From Endozoicomonas sp. G2_1 (GTDB lineage Bacteria; Pseudomonadota; Gammaproteobacteria; Enterobacterales; Alteromonadaceae): a DNA stretch of 64,000 bases. The translations under genes were made by a program, and so were the position numbers. The notes below the pieces were generated by a model that saw only the letters and a program-made list of their open reading frames with translations, was not told where the DNA came from and made no database searches. Positions 55,151-63,479 of this stretch are shown here, one piece after another (position 1 is the stretch's first letter; each line of letters begins with the position of its first letter). Location: contig NZ_JAGHQT010000004.1 in the NCBI RefSeq assembly GCF_017744155.1, positions 221,895 through 285,894 of the forward strand, read 5' to 3'.

Positions 55151-56077
55151 TTACGACTGAGTTTCTCTCGCTTTTGCATAACGAGTAAATAACAAGGCCA
55201 TCAGTGTTAATATCACTAAGACTGAACTCGAACCACCATGACCATGACTTTCACTGATTTGAATCTGAGTGCTAGGCGCAGTATTCGGTCGCGGATCACG
55301 GTCGGCACTTTCTAGCGGTAAGGCATACAAACCATTGGTGTCGTCGGAACTGATGCTGGTGACAATATCGCTGTAACCGACTTCGTACAGGTCGATTAAC
55401 ACGTCATAACCGTCGGCAAAATATCCTGAGCGCAGTGTTGTCACCACTTCATAGCTATCGCTTTCATTGTCGTTCACTATGGTAAACGCGTCAGTGGTAA
55501 AGTAGTGCAACCACGGACCACCGTCTCTGCTGAGGTAAAGTTCTGCATAAACATCAGCACTTTCGATTAAACCAAAACCGTCGACATCAGCATCAAAGGT
55601 CACGCTGAACGTACTGTAGTAGCCATCGCCGTCAACATCGTCTAGTAGTTCACTAAAAGCATGGTAAATACTAAAACTATGACTAAAGCGCGCACTTTTC
55701 TCTAATTGACTTACAGCTGACGCTTGCGCTTGTTTTTGAGCGATAACTTGCTCTCTGGTTTGGTTTAACGCTTTGCCGAGTAGCTGGTCTGGTAGCGCTT
55801 CATTGAGGTTACTCGGCTTGTTGTTAGATACTGCCGTATTACCGTTATCGCTTTTGTCATTTAGTTGTGCAGGCGTAGTTAGCTGTTCGTTAACCATAGC
55901 GCCGATTGAAGAGCTTGTTACTTGTTGCTGAACTTGTTCTGCTTGAGCAGATGGCGCACTTAACAGTCCAGCGCCTATTGCGATTGCCGCGCTCATAGCC
56001 ATAAGTGACGATCTTGTTTTGTTTATCGCCGTTGATAATGTCGGTAGCGTGTCGTTATTTTTTTGTAGAAAAGACAT
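55151..56077 (-). CDS. GlyGly-CTERM (rhombosortase) surface protein, choice-of-anchor H-like
   Basis: A 308-residue exported protein with an N-terminal hydrophobic signal (about 22-47, cleavage near SAQAEQ). The core (about 125-255) is a beta-rich, acidic domain with repeats of DxDGDGYY type (SELLDDVDGDGYYSTFSV). The C-terminus GHGGSSSVLVILTLMALLF followed by basic RYAKARE is a GlyGly-CTERM signal, cut by rhombosortase and linked to type II secretion. It resembles choice-of-anchor H proteins. It has its own copy of the TGTTCAG direct repeat, in reverse orientation. Confidence 0.8.
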   Translation of the reverse strand: MSFLQKNNDTLPTLSTAINKTRSSLMAMSAAIAIGAGLLSAPSAQAEQVQQQVTSSSIGAMVNEQLTTPAQLNDKSDNGNTAVSNNKPSNLNEALPDQLLGKALNQTREQVIAQKQAQASAVSQLEKSARFSHSFSIYHAFSELLDDVDGDGYYSTFSVTFDADVDGFGLIESADVYAELYLSRDGGPWLHYFTTDAFTIVNDNESDSYEVVTTLRSGYFADGYDVLIDLYEVGYSDIVTSISSDDTNGLYALPLESADRDPRPNTAPSTQIQISESHGHGGSSSVLVILTLMALLFTRYAKARETQS

Positions 56078-56137
56078 CTGTCATCTCCCATTGTTTTAAA
56101 GTCGTGCTTGGTTGTGATCAATTAAAACAAAGAGAAA

Positions 56138-56177
56138 CTGAACAAATGCTGAATGAAGCTGTTCAGGCTTCGTTCAG
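56138..56177. promoter_or_regulatory. two divergent TGTTCAG-type direct-repeat boxes
   Basis: Forward box: TGTTCAG (56160-56166), GCTT, CGTTCAG (56171-56177), with -10-like TAAGCT 11 bases on, toward the glycine-zipper gene. Reverse box: CTGAACA (56138-56144), AATG, CTGAATG (56149-56155), i.e. CATTCAG-N4-TGTTCAG on the minus strand, with -10-like TTTAAT 11 bases on, toward the GlyGly-CTERM gene. The 7-4-7 spacing is that of OmpR/PhoB-class regulator boxes. Confidence 0.75.
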
Positions 56178-56280
56178 TTAGTGATAGGTAAGCTTGTGTC
56201 AAAATCGAACAGTAAAGCTTAAAAGCGAAGGCTAAAACTAACTTGTCTTTTAGCTTTTCGCTGCTTTAGAGGAGAAGGTG

Positions 56281-56892
56281 ATGACACTTATAACGCAAAA
56301 CACTATTAGTCAAACAAGTAATAGCCAAGCAAATAGCATTCAAACTAAGCTGTTGATAAAAACGTCACTGGTGACAGCCTTGGTATTGACTGCGTTTAGT
56401 AGTTACGGCCAAGGTCACTATTCATATCAACAAAGTAGTTTTTATGATCGCGCCAAAGTGATCAGCGTGACACCAATTGTTGAACAAATAAAAATTGCCT
56501 TACCACGTCAAAAGTGCAAACCGAGATATTATCAAAAACAGTATCGTCCTCATGATGATGGCGACACATTAACCGCAGTTGCTGGTGCAGTTATTGGCGG
56601 TGTGGTTGGCAACCAAGTGCTAAAAAACTCTAAGTATCGAGATATTGGTACTGTTGCGGGCGCAGTCATTGGTGGTTCTATTGCATCTAATAGCGGTCAC
56701 AATAGTTACCAAGTTCACCACAGCAATGGTGGTTTTAGACATCATCACCAATGTCGCGATCGCTATCAAATAGTTGATGAGATCGTCGCGTATCAAGTCA
56801 AATACCGATATCAGGGAGAGATCTTTAGTACGCGTATGAAACACCATCCCGGTAAGCGTATTGATGTTAAAGTGAGTGTTTCGCCGGTTTAA
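56281..56892 (+). CDS. glycine-zipper (2TM/17-kDa antigen-like) envelope protein
   Basis: A 203-residue exported protein. A hydrophobic signal (about 25-43, ending SSYGQGH) leads into a His/Tyr-rich part and a glycine-zipper pair, AVAGAVIGGVVGNQVL and GTVAGAVIGGSIASN, typical of the Rick_17kDa_Anti/2TM family of outer-membrane-associated proteins. The C-terminal part is beta-rich. GGAGAAGG precedes the ATG at 56281; the GTG just before is not needed. It is probably driven by the forward TGTTCAG box. Confidence 0.82.
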   Translation: MTLITQNTISQTSNSQANSIQTKLLIKTSLVTALVLTAFSSYGQGHYSYQQSSFYDRAKVISVTPIVEQIKIALPRQKCKPRYYQKQYRPHDDGDTLTAVAGAVIGGVVGNQVLKNSKYRDIGTVAGAVIGGSIASNSGHNSYQVHHSNGGFRHHHQCRDRYQIVDEIVAYQVKYRYQGEIFSTRMKHHPGKRIDVKVSVSPV

Positions 56893-56900
56893 TGGCAGCG

Positions 56901-56942
56901 AGATTGCCCTCGTGATAACAGTTTATTTAAGCGGGGCAATCT
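56901..56942 (+). repeat. 9-bp inverted repeat between the glycine-zipper and PepSY genes
   Basis: AGATTGCCC (56901-56909) and GGGCAATCT (56934-56942) are perfect reverse complements around a 24-base loop. No T run follows, so read-through into the PepSY-regulator-kinase genes is possible; it could be an attenuator or a processing structure. Confidence 0.55.
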
Positions 56943-56990
56943 ATTACTATCAGCGTTAGAGAAGAACTCTTTGAGTCAGGTACAGCAATT

Positions 56991-57299
56991 ATGCGTTTTA
57001 TGTTTGTGGTAAGTGTACTGGTTGTCGCACTTGGTTTTGGCATTGCGCCGGCCAAGGCGAACAGTGCTAACTACCAAAAAGTATTATTTCAATCGGGACA
57101 GGGCGGCCAACAAGCACTGAGAATAAAAAGTGCTCAGCAAGCCGTTCAGCTAGTAAAACGTCAATACGGTGGAAAAATACTGAAAGTACAGCGGCAAAAA
57201 GTGAACGGTAAACCGGGCTATCGCGTCAAATTGCTCAAAGACAATGGCAATGTTGTTTCGGTATTAGTGGATGCCAAATCTGGCAGAATTATTGGTTAG
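56991..57299 (+). CDS. small exported PepSY-domain protein
   Basis: A 102-residue protein with a signal peptide (cleavage near PAKANS) and one PepSY domain (about 40-100): ALRIKSAQQAVQLVKRQYGGKILKVQRQKVNGKPGYRVKLLKDNG, ending VSVLVDAKSGRIIG. PepSY proteins often accompany two-component systems and act in the periplasm as inhibitors or sensors. It lies 11 bases before the response regulator gene, so co-transcription is almost certain. Confidence 0.88.
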   Translation: MRFMFVVSVLVVALGFGIAPAKANSANYQKVLFQSGQGGQQALRIKSAQQAVQLVKRQYGGKILKVQRQKVNGKPGYRVKLLKDNGNVVSVLVDAKSGRIIG

Positions 57300-57310
57300 A
57301 TAGGTGTTTT

Positions 57311-57994
57311 ATGCGTTTACTACTTGTTGAAGACGATGTTGATTTACAAACGAATTTAAAAACTCATCTTATGTCGGCGAAATATTCAGTCGATGTCGCC
57401 GCTGATGGTGAAGAAGGTTTGTTTCAAGGCTCTGAATATCCGTATGACGCCGCAATTGTCGATGTTGGTTTACCTTTGCTCGATGGCATAAGTTTAATTC
57501 GCAAGTTGCGAGCGGAAAACTTCGACTATCCCATCATTATTTTAACGGCTAGAGACCGTTGGCAAGATAAAGTTGAAGGCCTTGATGCTGGTGCCGACGA
57601 CTATCTGACTAAACCGTTTCAGCCGGAAGAACTATTGGCTCGTTTAAATGCCTTAATTCGTCGCTCTGTTGGCCAGTCAAGTCCAGTCATCGAAAATGGC
57701 CCGCTGATGATCAATACCGCAACGTTATCGGTGTCGGTTGCTGACCGCCATATTAGTTTAAGTGGTTCGGAATATAAGCTTCTTGAATATTTGATGCTCC
57801 ACCTTGGCGAAGTTAAATCAAAAACTGTGTTAACTGAACATATTTACGATCAAGATTTTGATCTCGACTCGAATGTTATAGAAGTATTCATTAGGCGCTT
57901 ACGCAAAAAATTAGACCCTGAAAGCCGTTACGGTTTTATTGAAACGCTTCGCGGTCAAGGTTATCGATTGAAGAAAATCACCGGTGAGGCTTAG
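57311..57994 (+). CDS. OmpR-family response regulator (PhoP/QseB-like)
   Basis: A 227-residue DNA-binding regulator. The receiver domain (1-115) has the acidic pair in LLVEDDVD, the phospho-acceptor Asp51 in AAIVDVGLP, and the lysine in DYLTKPF. The winged-helix output domain (about 125-225) shows SGSEYKLLEYLM and SNVIEVFIRRLRKKL. Divergence from the true PhoP is possible. It is the first-choice reader of the TGTTCAG direct repeats that flank this locus. Confidence 0.92.
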   Translation: MRLLLVEDDVDLQTNLKTHLMSAKYSVDVAADGEEGLFQGSEYPYDAAIVDVGLPLLDGISLIRKLRAENFDYPIIILTARDRWQDKVEGLDAGADDYLTKPFQPEELLARLNALIRRSVGQSSPVIENGPLMINTATLSVSVADRHISLSGSEYKLLEYLMLHLGEVKSKTVLTEHIYDQDFDLDSNVIEVFIRRLRKKLDPESRYGFIETLRGQGYRLKKITGEA

Positions 57995-57995
57995 G

Positions 57996-58029
57996 GCTTC
58001 CTTAAATTTAGCGCTTTCTTAAATTTAGG
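57996..58029 (+). repeat. imperfect 17-bp tandem duplication after the response regulator stop
   Basis: GCTTCCTTAAATTTAGC (57996-58012) is followed directly by GCTTTCTTAAATTTAGG (58013-58029), 15 of 17 bases identical, beginning two bases after the stop codon. Confidence 0.85.
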
Positions 58030-58144
58030 GCTGGCGCATACAGTTGTTAGAATCGTGCTTTTTGAACAAATAATATTAGTCAACTTAGCCGTTAACCCTA
58101 AACAACAATCACTAAACAATTATCTGTAAAAATAGTCGCTATTT

Positions 58145-59590
58145 GTGAATACTAATCAATCAGCAAATCAAACCTCTAATGCTTCAAAACATAGTGCCGG
58201 TCAATTTTTTAGCCGCTGCTATCAAGTATTTACCGCTTCATTGAAAGCTAGGTTGTTGACTAGCGCTATTTTTGTTGTCTTAATTGTTCTACCGATTATT
58301 GGTATCACCCTCAACCAAGCATTTGAAGCACAACTTAAAAACGCAATAAAAAAAGAACTTACTGCCTACAGCTACTCTATTTTGGCGGTCGCAGAAGTAG
58401 ATGCTAATCAGCTATTGATGCCAGAACAGCTTTTAGAAAATCAGTTTAACGTCATTCAATCTGGGCTTTATGCCTTGTTCAGTGATTATCAGGCCAACAA
58501 TAAACTTGATCTCAATGGCGAGAGTAAAGCTAGTGAAGGGGTTGTTTGGCGTTCTTCTTCACTGTTAGGACTTGAGCTACCGGAACAGTTGGCACAGCCA
58601 AAGTTGGCAGAAAATAGTTTTGCTTTGGTTGAGCTGGATAACCAAGCGCACTTTATTTTTAGTATTACCATTAACTTTGCCGACAACCTTCAAGATTTAC
58701 CGCTGACATTGCACATTATTCGCAGTCAGCAAGAGTATTTAGCAAGCTTACAAGAATTTAAACAAACCTTGTGGTTATGGTTGGCGGTACTTATGTTACT
58801 ACTGTTGGTCAGCCAAGTGTTGTGGTTGTTGTGGACACTGAAGCCGTTAAAAGTGTTAAAGCAAGAACTGGCCGATGTCGAACAAGGCCGAACTGATGAG
58901 CTCAAAGCACAATACCCTAGCGAGTTGCAACAAGTCACAGGCCAGGTCAATACCTTGTTGGCAACCGAGCAAAGTCAGCGCAAACGCTATCGCAATGCTT
59001 TGTCTGACTTAGCGCATAGTTTAAAAACACCTCTAGCTGTTATTCAGAGTCAGTCTGATTTGAGTACTAACGCCAAAGAGCAGCTTTCGACGATTAACCA
59101 AATGATTGAACACCAGTTGAAACGAGCGCAAAGTGCCGGTCAATCATCATGGCATTTGGGGACCGAGATTGCTCCGGTATTAACTAAACTGGCTAATACT
59201 TTTAAAAAGCTTCACGCGACAAGCGCCAAACAACTACTAACCGAACTTGGTGATGGTCTTATTTTTAAAGGTGATGAAGCCGACTTAATGGAAATATTGG
59301 GCAATCTCATCGACAACGCATTTAAAGCGGCCAACAGCCAAGTGAATGTTAGTATTTTCATTAAACAGCGGTACTTAGAGATTCATGTTGAAGATGATGG
59401 CCCTGGCATCGATCAAGATCAGAAAACATTAATTTTAGAACGCGGCACGCGGGTTGATACTTACAAACAAGGCCATGGTATTGGTTTAGCTATTGTTAGA
59501 GATCTTGTCGACAGTTATCAAGGCGAGTTAGACATTGCTCGTTCGTCGCTAGGTGGCGCACATTTTATGCTGACCTTTCCAAACTACTAA
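58145..59590 (+). CDS. sensor histidine kinase (PhoQ-like)
   Basis: A 481-residue membrane kinase. It has two membrane helices (about 38-60 and 205-228) that frame a periplasmic sensor of about 145 residues, a linker, a HisKA domain with SDLAHSLKTPLAVIQ (phospho-acceptor His), and a HATPase domain with NLIDNAFKAA, DDGPGI and GHGIGLAIV. The start is a GTG at 58145 without clear ribosome binding site; the first in-frame ATG is far downstream. It is 150 bases after the regulator gene and partners it. Confidence 0.9.
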   Translation: MNTNQSANQTSNASKHSAGQFFSRCYQVFTASLKARLLTSAIFVVLIVLPIIGITLNQAFEAQLKNAIKKELTAYSYSILAVAEVDANQLLMPEQLLENQFNVIQSGLYALFSDYQANNKLDLNGESKASEGVVWRSSSLLGLELPEQLAQPKLAENSFALVELDNQAHFIFSITINFADNLQDLPLTLHIIRSQQEYLASLQEFKQTLWLWLAVLMLLLLVSQVLWLLWTLKPLKVLKQELADVEQGRTDELKAQYPSELQQVTGQVNTLLATEQSQRKRYRNALSDLAHSLKTPLAVIQSQSDLSTNAKEQLSTINQMIEHQLKRAQSAGQSSWHLGTEIAPVLTKLANTFKKLHATSAKQLLTELGDGLIFKGDEADLMEILGNLIDNAFKAANSQVNVSIFIKQRYLEIHVEDDGPGIDQDQKTLILERGTRVDTYKQGHGIGLAIVRDLVDSYQGELDIARSSLGGAHFMLTFPNY

Positions 59591-59651
59591 TCCGTTTAGC
59601 GGGCTTTTGGTCTAAGCCTAGGACCAATATAACTATTTAATTGAACAAAGC

Positions 59652-59686
59652 TGTTCAGTTTGTGTTCATCTTATCCACTCTACACT
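59652..59686 (+). promoter_or_regulatory. TGTTCAG-type box and -10 before the DUF3300 gene
   Basis: TGTTCAG (59652-59658), TTTG and TGTTCAT (59663-59669) repeat the 7-4-7 pattern of the two boxes at 56.1 kb. A -10-like TACACT (59681-59686) follows after 11 bases, 33 bases before the start codon. An upstream TGAACA makes a local dyad with the first half-site. Confidence 0.75.
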
Positions 59687-59718
59687 GTTAATACTCGTTA
59701 CTAACTTAGGAATTAACG

Positions 59719-61059
59719 ATGACAGTGGACAAACGTTTTGATTTGAGCGCTAGGGTAAAAATAGCGCCACTACTATCTGGGGTATTAGTATTATCCCTCA
59801 GTGTTATCGCGCCGTCGGCATATGCGACACCACCACCTAAGAACGTTGTTACTGAGTATCAAATTGACGAATATTCAGAAGCAGAATTAGCCCAAATGCT
59901 GGCGCCAATTGCGTTATATCCCGACAGTTTGTTGGGGCATATTCTTATTGCTGCAACTTACCCTTTAGAGGTCGTAGAGGCTGCTCGGTGGCAGGAAGAC
60001 CACAAAGACTTGCGTAAAACCAAAAGAGCTGAGTTGATTGACCAACAAGACTGGGCTCCTAGTGTTAAGGTGCTGATAGGATTTCCCATGGTGCTATCGC
60101 GAATGAGCGATGATCTCAGTTGGACACGTGAGCTAGGTGATGCTTTTTTACAAGATGAAGCAAAAGTACTGGCGAGTGTTCAAGATTTGCGGCATCAAGC
60201 AAAGCTCGCTGGCACGCTAGCTGAGTTAGACAAAGTGGATGTAGAGTACCAAGACAAAACCATTATTTTGCAACCGGCCAAAAAAGAGATTGTCTATGTG
60301 CCTTACTATGACTCTCGCCATGTTTATGGCGATTGGCGTTGGCGTCACCACTCGCCAATTTACTGGCATAACCGCATCGGCTACAGGTATGGCAACCACT
60401 ATCATCGGCATCGCGGTCATTTAGGCTGGTATAGCGGTGTCGATATCTCGTTTAACTTTTTTTTCAATGCGGTCAATTGGCACAATCGTTATGTTGTGGT
60501 CAATTTACCTCGCCATTATTCATATCGAATCCATCGTAATCATCACAGATATTATGGCCGTCACGCGCTTATAAATGATCGCCACACCAGAAGATGGCAG
60601 CACAACCCATATCACAGACGCAGCGTAAGCTATGGTGATTATCGAACACGTGCGAAATACCTGAGTAGTTCTTCATCGGGCAAAAAATATAGAAGTAGTA
60701 AAAAACGAGACCAGCACTACGCTAACAGCCGCTATTACCGGGATAGAAAACACGTTAGTCGCTATAAAAATAAAAAATATAGACATAAGGATAAGGCCTA
60801 TAACCGTGTTACTAGCTCGACTAAAATACGTAAAGTGGTCAAACAGCCCAGTAAATATCGACACAAAACAAGCCGAGATAAGAACTATTACTCAGCACAT
60901 AAAAAAGTGATAAAACGACAGCAAGTCAAACACAAGTATCGCACTAACAAGAAACAGCGCAGCTACCAAGGCCAAACGCGTAAAGTAAAACAAGGATATA
61001 GAGTTAAAACAGCAAGCAAGAGCCGACACAGTAAACAGCGCTATAAGCGTCGTGAATAA
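59719..61059 (+). CDS. DUF3300 protein with very basic His/Tyr/Arg/Lys-rich tail
   Basis: A 446-residue exported protein (signal cleavage near SAYATPP). Residues about 45-205 form the DUF3300 domain: LAQMLAPIALYPDSLLGHILIAATYPLEVVEAARW and QDWAPSVKVLIGFPMVLSRM. From about residue 195 the chain is dominated by H, R, Y, K, W and S (e.g. WRWRHHSPIYWHNR, RYYGRHALINDRHTRRW), strongly basic to the end. Function is unknown; the tail suits binding to a polyanion such as LPS, teichoic-like polymer or nucleic acid. It has a regulator box of the neighbouring two-component system. Confidence 0.82.
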   Translation: MTVDKRFDLSARVKIAPLLSGVLVLSLSVIAPSAYATPPPKNVVTEYQIDEYSEAELAQMLAPIALYPDSLLGHILIAATYPLEVVEAARWQEDHKDLRKTKRAELIDQQDWAPSVKVLIGFPMVLSRMSDDLSWTRELGDAFLQDEAKVLASVQDLRHQAKLAGTLAELDKVDVEYQDKTIILQPAKKEIVYVPYYDSRHVYGDWRWRHHSPIYWHNRIGYRYGNHYHRHRGHLGWYSGVDISFNFFFNAVNWHNRYVVVNLPRHYSYRIHRNHHRYYGRHALINDRHTRRWQHNPYHRRSVSYGDYRTRAKYLSSSSSGKKYRSSKKRDQHYANSRYYRDRKHVSRYKNKKYRHKDKAYNRVTSSTKIRKVVKQPSKYRHKTSRDKNYYSAHKKVIKRQQVKHKYRTNKKQRSYQGQTRKVKQGYRVKTASKSRHSKQRYKRRE

Positions 61060-61090
61060 GTGACCGGTTTATCCTCTGGGTAAGGGAGTA

Positions 61091-61146
61091 CTAGCTGCTG
61101 AAATGCACATAGCAACAATAATAATGCTTCAGTGGCTAGCTTTTTT
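61091..61146 (+). terminator. Rho-independent terminator of the DUF3300 gene
   Basis: CTAGC-TG-CTGAA (61091-61102) pairs with TTCAG-TG-GCTAG (61128-61139) apart from an internal two-base mismatch, followed by six T. Confidence 0.75.
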
Positions 61147-61181
61147 AATCTGGATGTAAAAACTGGTGTGAGTTTAGCAGA

Positions 61182-61805
61182 CTAACAATCTTTAGCTTTT
61201 AAATTACTGTCTATTTTTAGCGGGTGCTTAATCTTTTTCCAATAAGTGACTTTCCCTGCAACATTGACATGGGGGAATTTGTTACCGTTAGTTGCTTTTC
61301 CAAGAAAATCGATGAGTTTTTGATAACTGTCGTGAGCGCTAATATCTATTTCTAGCAAGTCTTCTTTGCGATCAGCAAAGTAATCGTAAATGTCTCTTTG
61401 ATGCTTTTGATAACAGTCGAGTAAATGTTGGTCATCATTAATGGCTTCAATACTCAATGGCGCAAATATCTCGCTGTAGCAGCGTTTTAATGTTGGATTA
61501 AAACCACCGTCAGTGCGGGTTAAGTTTTTCTGCATGCGCAAAAGTAGTTGCTTAATCGACGGCAACCAGCGTTCAGCACTGCGAGTTAAATAGATGAATT
61601 TGGCATTGGGGTATTGCTTATCAAGTGTTTTAAAATCGCAAAACACTGGCGTGTCTGCAATCGCTTGAGCGTTATCTAGGCAGTGCGGGCTATAAGCAGT
61701 GTGAGCAACGGAGTAACCGAGTTCAAGTAGACTAATACAAATGCTTGTAGTACCTGTGCGAGGCAAGCCGATAATAAATAATTTATTGTTTGAATGTTGA
61801 AGCAT
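61182..61805 (-). CDS. sulfotransferase-family protein
   Basis: A 207-residue protein with the 5'-PAPS loop IGLPRTGTTSICISLLELGY and the 3'-phosphate-binding-like YLTRSAERWLPS. It would transfer sulfate from PAPS to an acceptor that cannot be predicted. It is followed on the same strand by nothing co-oriented within the window and preceded by a DUF4124 gene at 85 bases. No PAPS-synthesis gene is near. Confidence 0.82.
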   Translation of the reverse strand: MLQHSNNKLFIIGLPRTGTTSICISLLELGYSVAHTAYSPHCLDNAQAIADTPVFCDFKTLDKQYPNAKFIYLTRSAERWLPSIKQLLLRMQKNLTRTDGGFNPTLKRCYSEIFAPLSIEAINDDQHLLDCYQKHQRDIYDYFADRKEDLLEIDISAHDSYQKLIDFLGKATNGNKFPHVNVAGKVTYWKKIKHPLKIDSNLKAKDC

Positions 61806-61889
61806 TATTCAGTGGTAACTAGTATCGCGCGATATGTTGCGCTAAGAGAGCCTCATAATACCACTAATGGTTAATTATCTGATGATAAA

Positions 61890-62336
61890 TTATTGCTCAC
61901 AGTATACTTCGACTTGTCGCTGGCTCAATGCTAGCTGTTGTTTCTTGTCTTCTTCAGAGAGCAAAGTCGTATTGCCGTCTTCGTCTGTGTATTGAATATC
62001 GTCGAAGTTGGTCAAGGTCTTAATATTTTGTTTAGCTTCTTCACAGCGCTCTGCCATTTTTTGTGCAACGAGTGACTGGTTTGCTGGAGAAGTTTCATTA
62101 TTGGTAAGAGTAGATGATAGATCTGAAGCAACTGAAGGCGATTCAGACGGCGCAGGTGTTGCACTTTTTGCCATCGTAATTTCAGTATAATTATTATGGC
62201 TAGGTTGATGTTGGCTAAAGTGAACGACATTGTCTTCGTCTACCCAGCGGTAAATCACCATGCCTTCGGCGCTGACAGTCGTATTTGAAAGCAATAACAG
62301 CGTACTTAAAACTACCGATTTTCTTATTATATCCAT
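61890..62336 (-). CDS. DUF4124-domain exported protein
   Basis: A 148-residue protein with a signal peptide (cleavage near TTVSAEG) and the DUF4124 motif YRWVDEDNVVHFSQHQP, a short beta unit often found at the start of secreted proteins of gamma-proteobacteria. A Ser/Thr/Pro-rich linker follows, then a helical, Cys-containing C-terminus (CEEAKQNIKTL, EVYCEQ). Function is unknown. The sulfotransferase gene lies downstream on the same strand. Confidence 0.85.
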   Translation of the reverse strand: MDIIRKSVVLSTLLLLSNTTVSAEGMVIYRWVDEDNVVHFSQHQPSHNNYTEITMAKSATPAPSESPSVASDLSSTLTNNETSPANQSLVAQKMAERCEEAKQNIKTLTNFDDIQYTDEDGNTTLLSEEDKKQQLALSQRQVEVYCEQ

Positions 62337-62499
62337 GACTTTATCACCGAGCTACTGAGATAAACAGTTGTTATCACTCTTTTATAGCAATTGCGACTAG
62401 ATAACACAATTAATTATTGGCTCAGTAGATTTCATTATGACTGGATTAGCAGATATGATAAATTGTCCCCACAAATTCTAGTTAATTAATAGTTTCTTC

Positions 62500-63348
62500 A
62501 TGACAGTGAGTAATTCAAACGAACAATCTAAAAGCCGTGGTATTTATCTGTTACCTAACTTATTAACAACCGCCGGCTTATTTTCTGGCTTTTATGCTGT
62601 TGTCTCTTCAATGAATGGCCATTTTGTTAGCGCGGCGGTTGCCATTTTTGTCGCCATGATTTTTGACGGTTTAGACGGTCGTGTTGCCCGTATCACCAAT
62701 ACGCAAAGTGCTTTTGGTGCTGAATACGACAGTATGGCCGACATGGTGTCATTTGGCATTGCGCCTGGATTGGTTGCCTATAATTGGGCGTTATCGGGAA
62801 TGGGGAAATTTGGTTGGCTAGCCGCTTTTATCTTCGTCGCCTGTGCCGCGCTGCGCTTAGCTCGTTTTAATACCCAAGTCGGTGTTGCCGATAAAAGATA
62901 TTTTCAAGGGCTTGCCAGTCCGGCCGCCGCGGGCGTATTGGCTAGTTTAGTCTGGGTAGGTGGTGAATATGAAATCAATGGTAATGACTTTGGTTTTATC
63001 ATTGGTTTGTTAACTATCGCTCTTGGCTTATTGATGGTAAGTAACTTTAGATACAACAGCTTCAAAGAAGTCGACTGGAAAGGTAAGGTTAATTTTGTCG
63101 TAGTACTGCTTATTGTACTCGTTTTTGTCGTTGTTGCTGCCAGTCCTGCGGAATTGTTATTAGCAATTTTTGCACTGTATGCAGCATCTGGGCCTGTAAC
63201 GACGATTCGCAGTGTTAAAAAGTTAAAATTAGAACACGTTGTTGGTGATGACCAAGATGCTGACTTCAATGCTAACTGTGAAAAGAATGTTGTTGAAGCA
63301 GAATCTGTTGAATGTGAAAAAGCGGAAGATAAAAAAGATAAAGTTTAA
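62500..63348 (+). CDS. pssA: CDP-diacylglycerol--serine O-phosphatidyltransferase
   Basis: A 282-residue integral membrane enzyme that makes phosphatidylserine, precursor of phosphatidylethanolamine. It is of the multi-span Bacillus/Pseudomonas type, not the soluble E. coli type. The CDP-alcohol phosphotransferase motif is complete: DGLDGRVARI...GAEYDSMADM (D-G-x2-A-R-x8-G-x3-D-x3-D). The C-terminus is a charged, membrane-free tail (about 245-282). A terminator and the rRNA operon follow. Confidence 0.95.
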   Translation: MTVSNSNEQSKSRGIYLLPNLLTTAGLFSGFYAVVSSMNGHFVSAAVAIFVAMIFDGLDGRVARITNTQSAFGAEYDSMADMVSFGIAPGLVAYNWALSGMGKFGWLAAFIFVACAALRLARFNTQVGVADKRYFQGLASPAAAGVLASLVWVGGEYEINGNDFGFIIGLLTIALGLLMVSNFRYNSFKEVDWKGKVNFVVVLLIVLVFVVVAASPAELLLAIFALYAASGPVTTIRSVKKLKLEHVVGDDQDADFNANCEKNVVEAESVECEKAEDKKDKV

Positions 63349-63380
63349 GCGTATCTAAGCTCCTAAACGTTATATTAAGT

Positions 63381-63408
63381 AAAAAGCTCTCTAGTAGGGC
63401 TTTTTTTA
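63381..63408 (+). terminator. Rho-independent terminator of pssA
   Basis: AAAGCTC pairs with GGGCTTT (one G-U pair) over seven bases, followed by a T run. It separates pssA from the rRNA promoter region. Confidence 0.78.
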
Positions 63409-63479
63409 TACATGCAACCAAGGTTTTGTTGCTTATTTGAGCGTTTAACCAAAAAAACGAAAAAAGTTTAAAATAAGTG

